DNA from: Colimorpha_A sp045533115
GTDB taxonomy: Bacteria; Bacillota; Clostridia; Oscillospirales; CAG-272
DNA length: 34,653 bases
Reading direction: 5' to 3'
Assembly: GCA_045533115.1 (NCBI GenBank)
Contig: JAZSHF010000008.1
Span: forward strand, 1-34,653
Shown here: one piece after another, positions 14,822 to 23,989 of the stretch
How the letters are laid out: each line of letters opens with the position of its first letter
Position numbering within the stretch: the stretch's first letter is position 1
Translations under genes and position numbers: made by a program
The notes under the pieces: model-generated
What the model was told of the DNA's origin: nothing
Databases searched by the model: none
What the model saw: the letters and a program-made list of their open reading frames with translations, nothing else

Positions 14822-16065
14822 AATACGGACTTATAGGTGAAAAACTCGCACACAGCTTTTCCCCCGAGATCCATAAAAAATTGGGGGACTACCCCTACGA
14901 GCTTGTTGAGCTGAGTAAGGAAGAAGTAGGAAGATTTATGACCGAAAAGGATTTTTCGGCCATAAACGTGACGATACCCTACAAAAAGGACGTCATTCCC
15001 TACCTTGATGAAATAAGCGAGGAAGCCAAAAAAATAGGTGCGGTAAATACCGTAGTAAATAAGAACGGCACCCTTTACGGCTACAATACCGACTATTTCG
15101 GTATGTCGCGTCTGATTCAGCGCATAACGAACGGCGAAAAGCTCTTCGGCAAGGTGCTTATACTCGGCACGGGCGGTACCGCTGTTACCGCAAGGGTGGT
15201 CGCACGCGACCTTGGGGCTGATAAAATAATCACAGTCAGCCGCACGAAGACCGAGGAAACGGTTACTTATGAGGAAGCATCAACGCTCCACGCCGACGCG
15301 TCGTTCATCATCAACTGCACGCCGGTCGGAATGTACCCGAACGATTTTGAAAGCCCGATAGAGCTTTCGGATTTTGCCGAGCTGAAGGGCGTCGTCGACG
15401 CAATATACAATCCGCTACGCACGCCTCTTATCCGTCAGGCAAAAAAGCTCGGCATCCCCGCCGAAGGCTGTCTTTATATGCTGGTCTCGCAGGCGGTTGC
15501 CGCTTACGGACGTTTCTTCGACACCGAAGCGCCGACCGAGCTTTGCGACCGCATATACAACGAGGTGCTTCGCGAAAAGGAAAATATAGTCCTCGTCGGT
15601 ATGCCGTCCTGCGGTAAATCAAGTGTCGGAAAAGCACTTTCCGTCACGCTCCGCCGTCATTTTTACGACAGCGACGAGCCGATAGCACTTGACGCGGGAA
15701 TGTCAATACCCGAGATCTTTTTGCGCTACGGAGAGACTCACTTCCGTTATCTTGAAACCAAATCAATAAAGAAGCTGTCAAGCGGAATTTGGAATGCCGT
15801 TATCGCAACGGGCGGCGGCGCGATACTGCGCGAGGAAAACGTCGATATGCTCAAAGCAAACGGACGACTCGTATTTATAGACCGCTCTCTCGAAAACCTC
15901 ACACCCACTTCCGACCGTCCCCTTTCGGGCGACATAGATTCGCTCCGCCGACGTTACGAGGACAGATACCCGATATACCTTTCGGTCTGTGACGACACCG
16001 TCGACGGAAACGGAAGCGTTACCGAGGTCGCGTCAAGTATAATTAAGCTGCTTAAAGATAAATAA
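14818..16065 (+). CDS. aroEK: fused shikimate dehydrogenase / shikimate kinase
   Basis: This 415-aa protein joins two pathway steps. Residues 1-250 are shikimate dehydrogenase (AroE): GEKLAHSFSPEIH, NVTIPYKKDV with catalytic Lys56, NTDYFG with Asp92, and the NADP-binding LGTGGTA. Residues 256-415 are shikimate kinase (AroK): Walker A GMPSCGKSSVGK (261-272), DSDEPI, ATGGGAILRE (330-339) and SDRPLSG (lid Arg). The frame runs through with no stop or shift, so this is a real fusion; both catalytic sets look complete. Start overlaps aroC by four bases and the stop overlaps aroA by one (TAATG). The symbol is descriptive. Confidence 0.93.
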   Translation: MKYGLIGEKLAHSFSPEIHKKLGDYPYELVELSKEEVGRFMTEKDFSAINVTIPYKKDVIPYLDEISEEAKKIGAVNTVVNKNGTLYGYNTDYFGMSRLIQRITNGEKLFGKVLILGTGGTAVTARVVARDLGADKIITVSRTKTEETVTYEEASTLHADASFIINCTPVGMYPNDFESPIELSDFAELKGVVDAIYNPLRTPLIRQAKKLGIPAEGCLYMLVSQAVAAYGRFFDTEAPTELCDRIYNEVLREKENIVLVGMPSCGKSSVGKALSVTLRRHFYDSDEPIALDAGMSIPEIFLRYGETHFRYLETKSIKKLSSGIWNAVIATGGGAILREENVDMLKANGRLVFIDRSLENLTPTSDRPLSGDIDSLRRRYEDRYPIYLSVCDDTVDGNGSVTEVASSIIKLLKDK

Positions 16066-17255
16066 TGAAGATACAAATAGAAAAAACGACCTATTCGGGC
16101 GAAATTACCGCCCCGCCCTCAAAAAGCGCCGCACACAGACGGCTTATATGCGCCGCACTCGCCGAGGGCAAAAGCGTTATTCAAGGCATTTCCGAATCGG
16201 AGGATATGAAGGCAACGCTCGACTGCATAAAAGCGCTCGGCGCATCGGTCGAAATAAACGGCGGCACCGTGACGATCGTCGGCTGTAATCCGAAAAGCCG
16301 AGAAAAGGCGATCCTTAACTGCCGCGAAAGCGGAAGCACTCTCCGCTTCTTCGTTCCGATATGCCTGCTCTCCGATAAGGAAGCGACGTTAAAAGGAAGC
16401 GAAAGGCTCCTTTCGCGTCCTCTTGAGCCGTATGAAGAAATATGCGTGTCTCAGGGAATGGACTATATATTGACCGAAAACGACCTGACGGTCAAGGGGC
16501 CTATCACAAGCGGACACTTCCGCCTGCGCGGTGACGTATCAAGCCAATTTATAAGCGGACTTATGTTTGCCCTTCCCCTCTGTGACGGCTTCAGCGTGAT
16601 CGAGCTGATACCGCCCGTTATGTCGGCATCGTATATCGCGATGACCGTCGAGGCACTAAAGGAATTCGGCGTCCGCGTCGAGGTCACCGAGGACGATAAG
16701 ATCATAATTCCGGGCGGGCAGAAATACAAGCCGACCGACTGCACAGTCGAGGGCGACTGGTCAAACGCCGCCTTCTTCCTCGCGCTTAACACCCTCGGCT
16801 CAGATATCGAAATAAACGGACTTCGCCGTCGCTCACTTCAAGGCGACGAGGTAATAATAAAGCTTCTCGGTAAGCTCTCGCGAACCTGCCCGACAATAGA
16901 TATAGCCGATTGCCCCGACCTTGCCCCTATACTTATGGCGACAGCTTCGGCGTTGAACGGCGTTCGACTTATAAACACAGATCGCCTTAAGATAAAGGAA
17001 TCTGACAGAGGCGAAGCGATGGCGTCGGAGCTTCGGAAACTCAGCGTACCCGTCACCGTCGGCGATAACGGAATTACCGTCACCGCCCCCGATTCGCTCA
17101 CCACCCCCAAAGAGCCGCTCTGCGGACACAATGACCACAGAATCGTTATGGCGTGCGCCGTCATCCTTTCCCTCATTGGCGGCGAAATCGACGGCTGCGA
17201 GGCGGTAAAAAAATCCTTCCCCGATTTCTTTGAAATACTCAATACGCTGAAATAA
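16065..17255 (+). CDS. aroA: 3-phosphoshikimate 1-carboxyvinyltransferase (EPSP synthase)
   Basis: This 396-aa enzyme joins PEP to shikimate 3-phosphate. APPSKSAAHRRLICAALAEG holds the substrate-binding Lys20, Ser21 and Arg25. LNCRESGSTLRFF (LxxGNSGTxxR-like) is the second signature, with RESGS where most have GNSGT. LKIKESDRGEAMASELRK and CGHNDHRIVMACAV are the classic later motifs. The PEP-site loop here (CRESGSTLRF) is the form common in Clostridia-type class enzymes. It starts inside the stop of aroEK (TAATG), so translation is coupled. A 120-bp repeat element separates it from tyrA. Confidence 0.94.
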   Translation: MKIQIEKTTYSGEITAPPSKSAAHRRLICAALAEGKSVIQGISESEDMKATLDCIKALGASVEINGGTVTIVGCNPKSREKAILNCRESGSTLRFFVPICLLSDKEATLKGSERLLSRPLEPYEEICVSQGMDYILTENDLTVKGPITSGHFRLRGDVSSQFISGLMFALPLCDGFSVIELIPPVMSASYIAMTVEALKEFGVRVEVTEDDKIIIPGGQKYKPTDCTVEGDWSNAAFFLALNTLGSDIEINGLRRRSLQGDEVIIKLLGKLSRTCPTIDIADCPDLAPILMATASALNGVRLINTDRLKIKESDRGEAMASELRKLSVPVTVGDNGITVTAPDSLTTPKEPLCGHNDHRIVMACAVILSLIGGEIDGCEAVKKSFPDFFEILNTLK

Positions 17256-17284
17256 CCACCCAAAAACATATAAAATCTTCCCTA

Positions 17285-17405
17285 AATCAAAAGGGGTTTC
17301 CAAAGGGGAAAACGTGTGCAGAATTTTGCTTTCGCAAAATTCAAACGGTTGTCCCCTTGGTACGTTTCTTTGCGAGCGTTTCTTTTCGTATGAAAAGAAA
17401 TGCGA
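17285..17405. repeat. GTTTCCAAAGGGGAAAACGTG repeat, copy 1
   Basis: Located between aroA and tyrA. It runs from AAAGGGGTTTCCAAAGGGG through a TTTTGC-TTTC-GCAAAA hairpin, then TTGTCCCCTTGG and a terminal TTTCTTTTCGTATGAAAAGAAA palindrome. A related element with the same order of parts is at 23847-23975, and a shortened one is at 24157-24208. It does not end in a standard terminator, so the operon may read through. Confidence 0.65.
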
Positions 17406-17423
17406 AAAAACAACAGGTAAAAT

Positions 17424-18281
17424 ATGAAACTCACAAAAAACACAAAAATCCTAATAATCGGCCTCGGACTTATGGGCGGCTGCTACGCCATAGGTCTTAA
17501 GAAAAACGGCTATAAAGTATCCGCAATAACCCGCTCGCAGTCCTCTATTGACTACGCGCTCGAAAACGGCATTATAGATTACGGCACGACAGAAATCGAC
17601 CAAAGGCTCATCGGCGAAGCCGACCTCATTATATTCGGTCTGTATCCGACCGTGCTTGTTGACTGGATAAAGGAAAACCAAAACCTCTTCAAGCCGGGCG
17701 CACTTATCACCGACGTAACGGGCGTAAAGACCTCAATAGTCTACGAGATCCAAAGCCTTCTCCGCCCCGATATCGAATTCGTTCCCGCACACCCGATGGC
17801 AGGACGCGAGGTCTACGGCGTGCAGAACAGTGCAGGCGTAAACGTATCGGAGGCTAACTTCATCGTCACGCCTACCGACAAAAACACCGAGGAAAATATC
17901 GAAACGATAAAACTGCTTGGCGCAGAGATCGGATTTGCAAAGATCTCAACCCTCACCCCCGAAGAACACGACGAAATGATAGCGTTCCTGTCACAGCTGG
18001 CGCATTGTCTTGCCGTCGTCCTTATGACCTGCAACGACCTTAATAACCTCGAGGACTATACGGGTAACTCCTTCCGCGACCTTACCCGCATCGCGCATAT
18101 AAACGAAAATATGTGGAGCGAGCTGTTTATGATGAACAAAGAAGCGCTCTTAAACCAAATGAATCTCTTTAGCAAGCAGTTCGACAAGCTGAAAAATCAG
18201 CTTGAAAACGGCGACACGGAGGGAATGAAGGAAATGATGAGGCAATCAACCGTCCGCCGCGATAAATTCGACAAAAAATAA
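17424..18281 (+). CDS. tyrA: prephenate dehydrogenase
   Basis: This 285-aa enzyme oxidises prephenate to 4-hydroxyphenylpyruvate, the precursor of tyrosine. IIGLGLMGGCYAIGL (11-25) is the NAD(P)-binding loop. ITDVTGVKTSIV (95-106) and PAHPMAGREVYG (121-132) are the catalytic signatures, with His123 as the expected catalytic base. There is no ACT domain and no fused chorismate mutase. The ribosome site is weak (ACAGGT). A repeat element precedes it, yet genes on both sides belong to the same pathway, so I treat it as part of the operon. Confidence 0.93.
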   Translation: MKLTKNTKILIIGLGLMGGCYAIGLKKNGYKVSAITRSQSSIDYALENGIIDYGTTEIDQRLIGEADLIIFGLYPTVLVDWIKENQNLFKPGALITDVTGVKTSIVYEIQSLLRPDIEFVPAHPMAGREVYGVQNSAGVNVSEANFIVTPTDKNTEENIETIKLLGAEIGFAKISTLTPEEHDEMIAFLSQLAHCLAVVLMTCNDLNNLEDYTGNSFRDLTRIAHINENMWSELFMMNKEALLNQMNLFSKQFDKLKNQLENGDTEGMKEMMRQSTVRRDKFDKK

Positions 18282-18309
18282 CCCCCGCGAACGAAAGGAA
18301 CCCCGCAAA

Positions 18310-19338
18310 ATGAATATGGAATTCTACCGCAAATTACCGATCCCGCAGGACATCAAGGAGGAGTACCCTCTGACTACCGACCTCGCCGCGCTGAAAGCCG
18401 CCGAGGATAAAGAGATCCGCGACGTCTTTGAGAGCAAGTCAAACAAATTCCTGCTCGTAATAGGCCCCTGCTCCGCAGACAACGAGGACTCGGTGATCGA
18501 CTATATATCGCGCCTGCGTACGGTGCAGGACAAGGTCTCGGACAAGATCGTAATAGTCCCGAGAATCTATACGAATAAACCGAGAACAACGGGCGAAGGA
18601 TATAAGGGAATGCTTCATCAGCCGAACCCGAACGAACGCCCCGATATGCTCAAGGGCATAATCGCGATCCGCGCCCTTCACATGAGAGCCCTTCGTGAAA
18701 CCGGCTTCTCCTGCGCCGACGAAATGCTCTACCCCGAAAACCACCGCTACCTATCCGACGTCCTTTCCTACGTTGCGGTAGGTGCGCGCTCGGTCGAAAA
18801 TCAGCAGCCCCGCCTCTGTGCGAGCGGACTTGACGTCCCCTGCGGAATGAAGAACCCGACGAGCGGAGATATCTCGATAATGCTCAACTCGATAGTCGCT
18901 GCTCAAAGCTCACATACCTTTATCTACCGCGGCTGGGAGGTAAAATCGCTCGGCAACCCTCACGCTCACGCGATCCTTCGCGGCTACGTTGACGACCGCG
19001 GCGTTTCACATCCGAACTACCACTACGAGGACCTTATATCCCTCTACAACGCATATCAGGAAAAGGGACTTTCCAATATGGCAGTCCTCATCGATACAAA
19101 CCACGCAAACTCAGGCAAGAAGTATCTCGAGCAGATCAGAATCGCAAAAGAGGTGCTTCATTCATGCCGTCATAACAAGGACGTCCATTCGATGGTAAAG
19201 GGGCTTATGATTGAAAGCTACATCGAGGACGGCGCACAAAAAATCGGCGAAAACGTCTACGGCAAGTCGATAACCGACCCCTGTCTCGGCTGGGAAAAGA
19301 CCGAGAAGCTCATATATGAGCTTGCAGACGTGCTTTAA
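18310..19338 (+). CDS. aroF: class I DAHP synthase
   Basis: This 342-aa enzyme starts the pathway by joining PEP and erythrose 4-phosphate. It is of the E. coli AroF/G/H (I-alpha) type: LVIGPCSADNEDS with the metal Cys53, VPRIYTNKPRTTGEGYKG, GARSVENQQPR, SGLDVPCGMKNPTSGD, and DTNHANSGKKY. This type is usually feedback-inhibited by an aromatic amino acid; which one cannot be read here. AAAGGAA precedes the ATG; a second in-frame Met two codons later is less likely. Placing step 1 at the end of the operon is unusual but not rare. htpG follows after 14 bases. Confidence 0.92.
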   Translation: MNMEFYRKLPIPQDIKEEYPLTTDLAALKAAEDKEIRDVFESKSNKFLLVIGPCSADNEDSVIDYISRLRTVQDKVSDKIVIVPRIYTNKPRTTGEGYKGMLHQPNPNERPDMLKGIIAIRALHMRALRETGFSCADEMLYPENHRYLSDVLSYVAVGARSVENQQPRLCASGLDVPCGMKNPTSGDISIMLNSIVAAQSSHTFIYRGWEVKSLGNPHAHAILRGYVDDRGVSHPNYHYEDLISLYNAYQEKGLSNMAVLIDTNHANSGKKYLEQIRIAKEVLHSCRHNKDVHSMVKGLMIESYIEDGAQKIGENVYGKSITDPCLGWEKTEKLIYELADVL

Positions 19339-19352
19339 TAACGGAGGAAAAA

Positions 19353-21167
19353 ATGTCAGACGAAATGAAAAAAGGCGGGATATCGGTCGAGACCGAGCAT
19401 ATTTTCCCGATAATCAAAAAATGGCTCTATTCCGACAAGGATATATTTCTGCGCGAGCTGGTCTCTAACGCCTGCGACGCAGTAACGAAGCTCAAGCGTC
19501 TTAATTCCCTCGGACATATATCGCTCGATAACGAAGCCTTCAAGATAACCGTCAAGGTCGACAAGGACGAAAAAACGATAACCGTATCCGATAACGGTAT
19601 CGGAATGACCGCGGACGAGCTTGATAAGTACCTTTGTAACATTGCCCTCTCGGGCGCGCTCGACTTCATCAAGCAGTACGAGGGCGATGACGAGAATAAC
19701 GGCATAATCGGTCACTTCGGTCTCGGCTTCTATTCGGCATTTATGGTCGCGTCAAGCGTTACCGTAAACACAAAATCCTATACCGACGCTCATGCTGTCC
19801 TCTGGGAATGCGGAGAAAACGGCGAATATACAGTAACCGCCTCCGACAAAACCGAGCGCGGAACCGACATAGTTCTTCACGTTTCGGAAAGTGAGGAAGA
19901 ATACCTCTCCGAGAGCAAGCTGAAGAACATCCTCGACCGCTACTGCTCCTTTATGCCCGTTGAAATTTACTTCGAGGGCGAAAAGGAGGAGGAAGAAAAG
20001 AAGCCGATAAACGATATAACTCCCCTTTGGATGAAAAACCCGTCCGACTGCACAGATGAGGAATATAACGAATTTTACCACAAGGTGTTCGGTGACTTCC
20101 GCGACCCGCTTTTCCATATTCATATAAACGCAGATTACCCCCTGAATTTCAAGGGCATACTTTTCTTCCCGAAGATAGGAAGCGAATATGAAAGTCTTGA
20201 AGGACAGGTAAAGCTGTACTACAACCAGGTGTTTGTTGCTGACAACATCAAGGAGGTAATTCCGGAATTTCTCCTTATGCTTCGCGGCGTGATAGACTGC
20301 CCCGAGCTTCCCTTAAACGTATCGAGAAGCTATCTGCAAAACAGCGCGTACGTTGACAAGATGTCAAAGCACATCGTCAAAAAGGTCGCCGACAAGCTGA
20401 ATTCCCTTTTTAATCTCGAAAGAGAAAGATACGAGGAGCTTTGGAGCGATATAAAGATATTCGTCGAATATGGTGCGCTAAAGGACGAAAAATTCTACGG
20501 CAGGATCAAGGACAGCGTAATTTACCCGCTCACCTCGGGCAAGAGCGTAACCATTGACGAATACCTTGAAAATGCCAAGGAAAAGAACGAAAATACCGTC
20601 TATTACTGCACCGATAAAACAAGTCAGGCGCAGTATATCTCGATGCTCGAAAATGAAAATATAGAGATAGCGTATCTTGACAAGGGGCTTGATAATCAGT
20701 TCATATCCCTCGTAGAGCAGGACAAAAAGGTCAAATTCCTACGAGTCGACTCCTCCCTTGCAGATGCCCTCAAGGATGACGGCGAAACGGCGGAAAACGA
20801 AAAGCTGACCGAGCTTTTCAAAAAGGTAATTCCCGAAAATGCGAAGCTCCGCTTTGAGGCATTCAAGGACGTAAATCTCCCCGCGATACTCACCGTTTCA
20901 GAGGAAAGCAGACGCTTCGGCGATATGATGAAGCTGTACGGAATGGGCGGCAATATGCCCGCACTCGAAGGTGAGCTTATACTCAACACGAATTCCGAAG
21001 CCCTCTCGCTTCTTGAAAAGAAATACGAACGTGATCCCGACGCCGCTATCAAAAAGGCAAAGCAGATATATATGCTCTCCGTACTGTCGCAAAGAGGGCT
21101 TAACGCCTCAGAGCTTAAGGAATTTCTTGCACTTTCGTATGAAAGCATAAACGAAGGAATAAAATAA
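19353..21167 (+). CDS. htpG: HSP90-family chaperone HtpG
   Basis: This 604-aa protein is the bacterial HSP90 chaperone. The N-terminal GHKL ATPase domain shows FLRELVSNACDAVTK (ATP-site Glu and Asn), VSDNGIGMTADEL and IGHFGLGFYSAFMV. The middle domain has the catalytic-loop motif LNVSRSYLQNSAYV with its Arg, and the C-terminal dimer domain follows. Length is near the usual 610-630. A strong GGAGG site precedes the ATG. It is joined to the end of the aromatic operon by a 14-base gap and to the next gene by one base, so it may be expressed with them. No CIRCE or heat-shock operator is seen upstream. Confidence 0.94.
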   Translation: MSDEMKKGGISVETEHIFPIIKKWLYSDKDIFLRELVSNACDAVTKLKRLNSLGHISLDNEAFKITVKVDKDEKTITVSDNGIGMTADELDKYLCNIALSGALDFIKQYEGDDENNGIIGHFGLGFYSAFMVASSVTVNTKSYTDAHAVLWECGENGEYTVTASDKTERGTDIVLHVSESEEEYLSESKLKNILDRYCSFMPVEIYFEGEKEEEEKKPINDITPLWMKNPSDCTDEEYNEFYHKVFGDFRDPLFHIHINADYPLNFKGILFFPKIGSEYESLEGQVKLYYNQVFVADNIKEVIPEFLLMLRGVIDCPELPLNVSRSYLQNSAYVDKMSKHIVKKVADKLNSLFNLERERYEELWSDIKIFVEYGALKDEKFYGRIKDSVIYPLTSGKSVTIDEYLENAKEKNENTVYYCTDKTSQAQYISMLENENIEIAYLDKGLDNQFISLVEQDKKVKFLRVDSSLADALKDDGETAENEKLTELFKKVIPENAKLRFEAFKDVNLPAILTVSEESRRFGDMMKLYGMGGNMPALEGELILNTNSEALSLLEKKYERDPDAAIKKAKQIYMLSVLSQRGLNASELKEFLALSYESINEGIK

Positions 21168-21168
21168 G

Positions 21169-22044
21169 GTGTCAAACGATAACCTGAGCGCCGTTCTCGG
21201 TTCCACGTCAGAGATAAAAAGCAAACGCGCCGTGCTTTGCGAAAAAACTCTTTCCTATATATCCGAGATCGCAGAGGTGCTGATCGACGAAGCGGGCGAC
21301 GACGAGATATTTTTCCGCGACGACACGTTTATCAGCCGTTACCACGCAGTTACCGCTTTCCAAAACGAAAGCAGTGCCGCACCGTATAATGAAATTGACG
21401 TAAACGCCGTTGAAAAACAGCTTAACGAGGCAGAAAAGGCGCTTTTGTGCCTTCGCCTGACCGACATACTCGGCATCAGCGGTATTGAGGACTCGGGAAT
21501 CTTTTTCGACGACCCGCCGAAGACCTCGGGCGAAACGGTGTCCTGTGTCAAGAGCCGCCTATCCGACGACGCGTATATAGCGTTTGCGTCGGAAATGGTG
21601 TCGCCGCGGGTAAGCTACGAAAGCGACCTGAACGAGGTCTGTCAAAGCGTCCTGTACGGAAAAACGGCATACGGGGTCCTGCCCGAATCAAACTCGAAAA
21701 CGCTTTTCAAAAAATACGGTCTTAAAACCGCAGGGCGTATAACGCTCGACGGTCAGGACGGTGTCACAACCGCATTTTTGCTCGTCAAAAAGGACGTCGA
21801 CATTCCTAAAAGTGCCGAAAATATCCTGTTTGAATTTATAATCGAGGATATCGAGAGCATAAACGGAATTATGACAGCAGCAGAAATATGCGGCATTGAG
21901 CCCGCAAGGATAAGCTACTCGGCAAACGAAAAAACGCTGAACGCCGCGCTCAAAATCAAGGAAGACGGATTTTGCGGATTTTTAACCTATTTGTCCCTGA
22001 ATTATCCCGGCTTCATTACAGTCGGAATTTATAAAGAATTATGA
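21169..22044 (+). CDS. unrecognised protein with prephenate-dehydratase/ACT-like regions
   Basis: I do not recognise this 291-aa protein. It starts with GTG one base after the htpG stop, with GAAGGA about ten bases before. Residues 1-110 are helical and acidic. Residues 147-176 (VSYESDLNEVCQSV, then GVLPESNS) line up by eye with the dehydratase segment of PheA in this same window (VAYGNFADAYNSVV, then AVLPLENS). Residues 218-290 could form an ACT-like fold (ILFEFIIEDIESINGIMTA against FILMFTVRHEAGSLSEAIS in PheA). The catalytic TRF box and the GDVG loop are missing, so enzyme activity is unlikely. It may bind an aromatic compound or regulate the operon; that is inference. Codon use is like the neighbours'. 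Confidence 0.6.
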   Translation: MSNDNLSAVLGSTSEIKSKRAVLCEKTLSYISEIAEVLIDEAGDDEIFFRDDTFISRYHAVTAFQNESSAAPYNEIDVNAVEKQLNEAEKALLCLRLTDILGISGIEDSGIFFDDPPKTSGETVSCVKSRLSDDAYIAFASEMVSPRVSYESDLNEVCQSVLYGKTAYGVLPESNSKTLFKKYGLKTAGRITLDGQDGVTTAFLLVKKDVDIPKSAENILFEFIIEDIESINGIMTAAEICGIEPARISYSANEKTLNAALKIKEDGFCGFLTYLSLNYPGFITVGIYKEL

Positions 22045-22082
22045 TCCATTAGACGGAGCCGACAAAAAGGAGATGATTACCA

Positions 22083-23804
22083 ATGACAATCGAAACCCTG
22101 AAAAAAGAACTTGAAAGATGGCTGACGAGCGACAACGTCAGCCCCGAGATGAAGGCAGACCTTACCCTGAACGCCGTCGCAGACAACGAGGAGGAGCTGA
22201 AGCTTCGCTTCGCGGAGCCGCTTTCCTTCGGCACCGCGGGACTTCGCGGAACGATGGCGGCAGGCATCGGCAAAATGAATATCTATACCGTCGCGCAGGC
22301 AACGAAGGGTCTTGCCGACTATATTTTGTCGCAGGGAGGCGGCAAGGTTGCTATCGCTTACGACACGAGAATAAACTCCGAGCTTTTTGCGCGCATTTCC
22401 GCCGAGGTGCTCGCACATAACGGCATTTCGTCGTACATTTTCGACGGGCCGCGCCCGACCCCCGAGCTTTCCTTTGCTCTGCGCGAAAACGGCTGTATCG
22501 CAGGAATCAACGTGACCGCGTCGCATAACCCGAAGGAATATAACGGCTATAAGGTGTATTGGGCTGACGGCGCACAGATAGGCGGAAATGAGGCAAGGGC
22601 AATCTCAGGCTATATCTCAGAATGCGACGTCCTATCCGTCGATAAAATGCCCTTTGACGAGGCAGTAAAAAACGGGCTTGTCACCGTTATCGGTAACGAG
22701 ATGGACGAAAAGTATATAAACAACGTCCTCGGCGAGCGCGTAAATCCGAGCGCCATCAGTGAGCAGAGCGATATGACCGTCGTCTATACGCCTCTGCACG
22801 GCGCGGGCTATAAGCTCGTCCCCGAGGTTCTCCGCCGCGCGGGCATCAAAAATGTCATTACAGTTCCCGAGCAAGGGGTTCCAAACGGTGAATTTCCGAC
22901 CGTCCGCTTCCCGAACCCAGAGTTCCCCGAGGCCTTTGAGCTCGGCAAAAAGCTCGCGGTCGAAAACGGATGCGACTTCATAATCGCGACCGACCCCGAC
23001 GCCGACAGAATGGGAATTATGATAAATAACGGCGACGATTATCTCTCCCTTACAGGAAACCAGGTCGGATGCCTGCTTCTGGATTATATAATCACGGCAT
23101 ACCGTGAAAACGGCGGCGTTCCGTCCGACGCTTATGCAGTCAAGAGTATCGTATCTACCGAGCTTGCAAGTCTTATATGTAATGCAAACGGCGTGAAGAT
23201 GCACGACGTGCTCACGGGCTTCAAGTATATAGGCGAGGTCATCAAGAACCACGAAGCGGAAGGAGTCGGCACATTCCTTCTCGGCTTTGAGGAAAGCTAC
23301 GGCTACTTAAAGGGCACGTACGCGCGCGATAAGGACGCAGTCGTTGCATCGCTTCTCGTAACTGAAATGGCAGCTTATTACAGAGGCAAGGGCATGACGC
23401 TCAAAAACGCCATCGATTCTCTCTATGAGCGCTACGGCAACTTCGACGAAGCGGGCGCATCGTTCTATTTTGAAGGCTCAGACGGAAAAGAAAAAATGTC
23501 GGCAATGATGTCGAAGCTCCGTAACGATCCCCCGAAAACGGTGGCAGGCGAAAAAGTCATCTCGGTCCGCGACTACCTTAACGGAACGATAACCGACCTT
23601 TCAAGCGGAAAAACCGAAAAGACGGGACTCCCCGCATCGAACGTCCTCTACTATACGACCCAAAATTGCGTGTTAGTCGTGCGCCCGTCAGGTACCGAGC
23701 CGAAGATCAAGCTCTACTTTATGGCAAAGGGCAACACCGCTGAAGAAGTCAAAGCACGCCTCACCGCCTGCGAATCCGACACGGAAAAACTCATACAGGC
23801 ATAA
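22083..23804 (+). CDS. phospho-sugar mutase (phosphoglucomutase/phosphomannomutase)
   Basis: This 573-aa enzyme moves phosphate between C1 and C6 of hexose phosphates, feeding sugar nucleotide and glycogen pathways. FGTAGLRGTM is the N-terminal sugar-binding loop, NVTASHNPKEYNGYK holds the catalytic phosphoserine, ATDPDADRMG is the Mg2+ loop, GFEESYGYL the sugar loop and VVRPSGTEPKIKLYF the phosphate-binding end. The length and order fit the long PgcA-type group, which often uses glucose phosphate; glucose against mannose specificity is not certain. AAGGAG precedes ATG. It ends the transcription unit: a strong terminator follows at 23809. Confidence 0.9.
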   Translation: MTIETLKKELERWLTSDNVSPEMKADLTLNAVADNEEELKLRFAEPLSFGTAGLRGTMAAGIGKMNIYTVAQATKGLADYILSQGGGKVAIAYDTRINSELFARISAEVLAHNGISSYIFDGPRPTPELSFALRENGCIAGINVTASHNPKEYNGYKVYWADGAQIGGNEARAISGYISECDVLSVDKMPFDEAVKNGLVTVIGNEMDEKYINNVLGERVNPSAISEQSDMTVVYTPLHGAGYKLVPEVLRRAGIKNVITVPEQGVPNGEFPTVRFPNPEFPEAFELGKKLAVENGCDFIIATDPDADRMGIMINNGDDYLSLTGNQVGCLLLDYIITAYRENGGVPSDAYAVKSIVSTELASLICNANGVKMHDVLTGFKYIGEVIKNHEAEGVGTFLLGFEESYGYLKGTYARDKDAVVASLLVTEMAAYYRGKGMTLKNAIDSLYERYGNFDEAGASFYFEGSDGKEKMSAMMSKLRNDPPKTVAGEKVISVRDYLNGTITDLSSGKTEKTGLPASNVLYYTTQNCVLVVRPSGTEPKIKLYFMAKGNTAEEVKARLTACESDTEKLIQA

Positions 23805-23808
23805 TATT

Positions 23809-23840
23809 CAACCGTCACGACCTTAACGTGACGGTTTTTC
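23809..23840 (+). terminator. intrinsic terminator after the phospho-sugar mutase
   Basis: CCGTCACG (23812-23819) pairs with CGTGACGG (23827-23834) around a seven-base loop and is followed by TTTTTC. Flanking A/T bases extend the stem. It ends the long aromatic/htpG/mutase unit. Confidence 0.9.
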
Positions 23841-23846
23841 TTTTAT

Positions 23847-23975
23847 TCGAAAGGTGTTTCCAAAGGGGAAAACGTGCAAATAATTTGCTTCGCAAATTTT
23901 TGCGATTGTCCCCTCGGCGTGCTTCTTTTCTCACCTTTCTTACACGAGTAAGAAAGGTGAGAAAAAGAAAAGTAA
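23847..23975. repeat. GTTTCCAAAGGGGAAAACGTG repeat, copy 2
   Basis: It has the same plan as 17285-17405: GTGTTTCCAAAGGGGAAAACGTGC, an AATTTGC-TTC-GCAAATT hairpin, TTGTCCCCTCGG and a terminal CACCTTTCTTAC...GTAAGAAAGGTG palindrome (about 23931-23958). The two inner hairpins differ in sequence from copy 1 while staying palindromic, which suggests the stem structure matters more than its bases. It opens a 430-bp non-coding spacer. Confidence 0.65.
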
Positions 23976-23989
23976 CATCGCTTTTGTGC

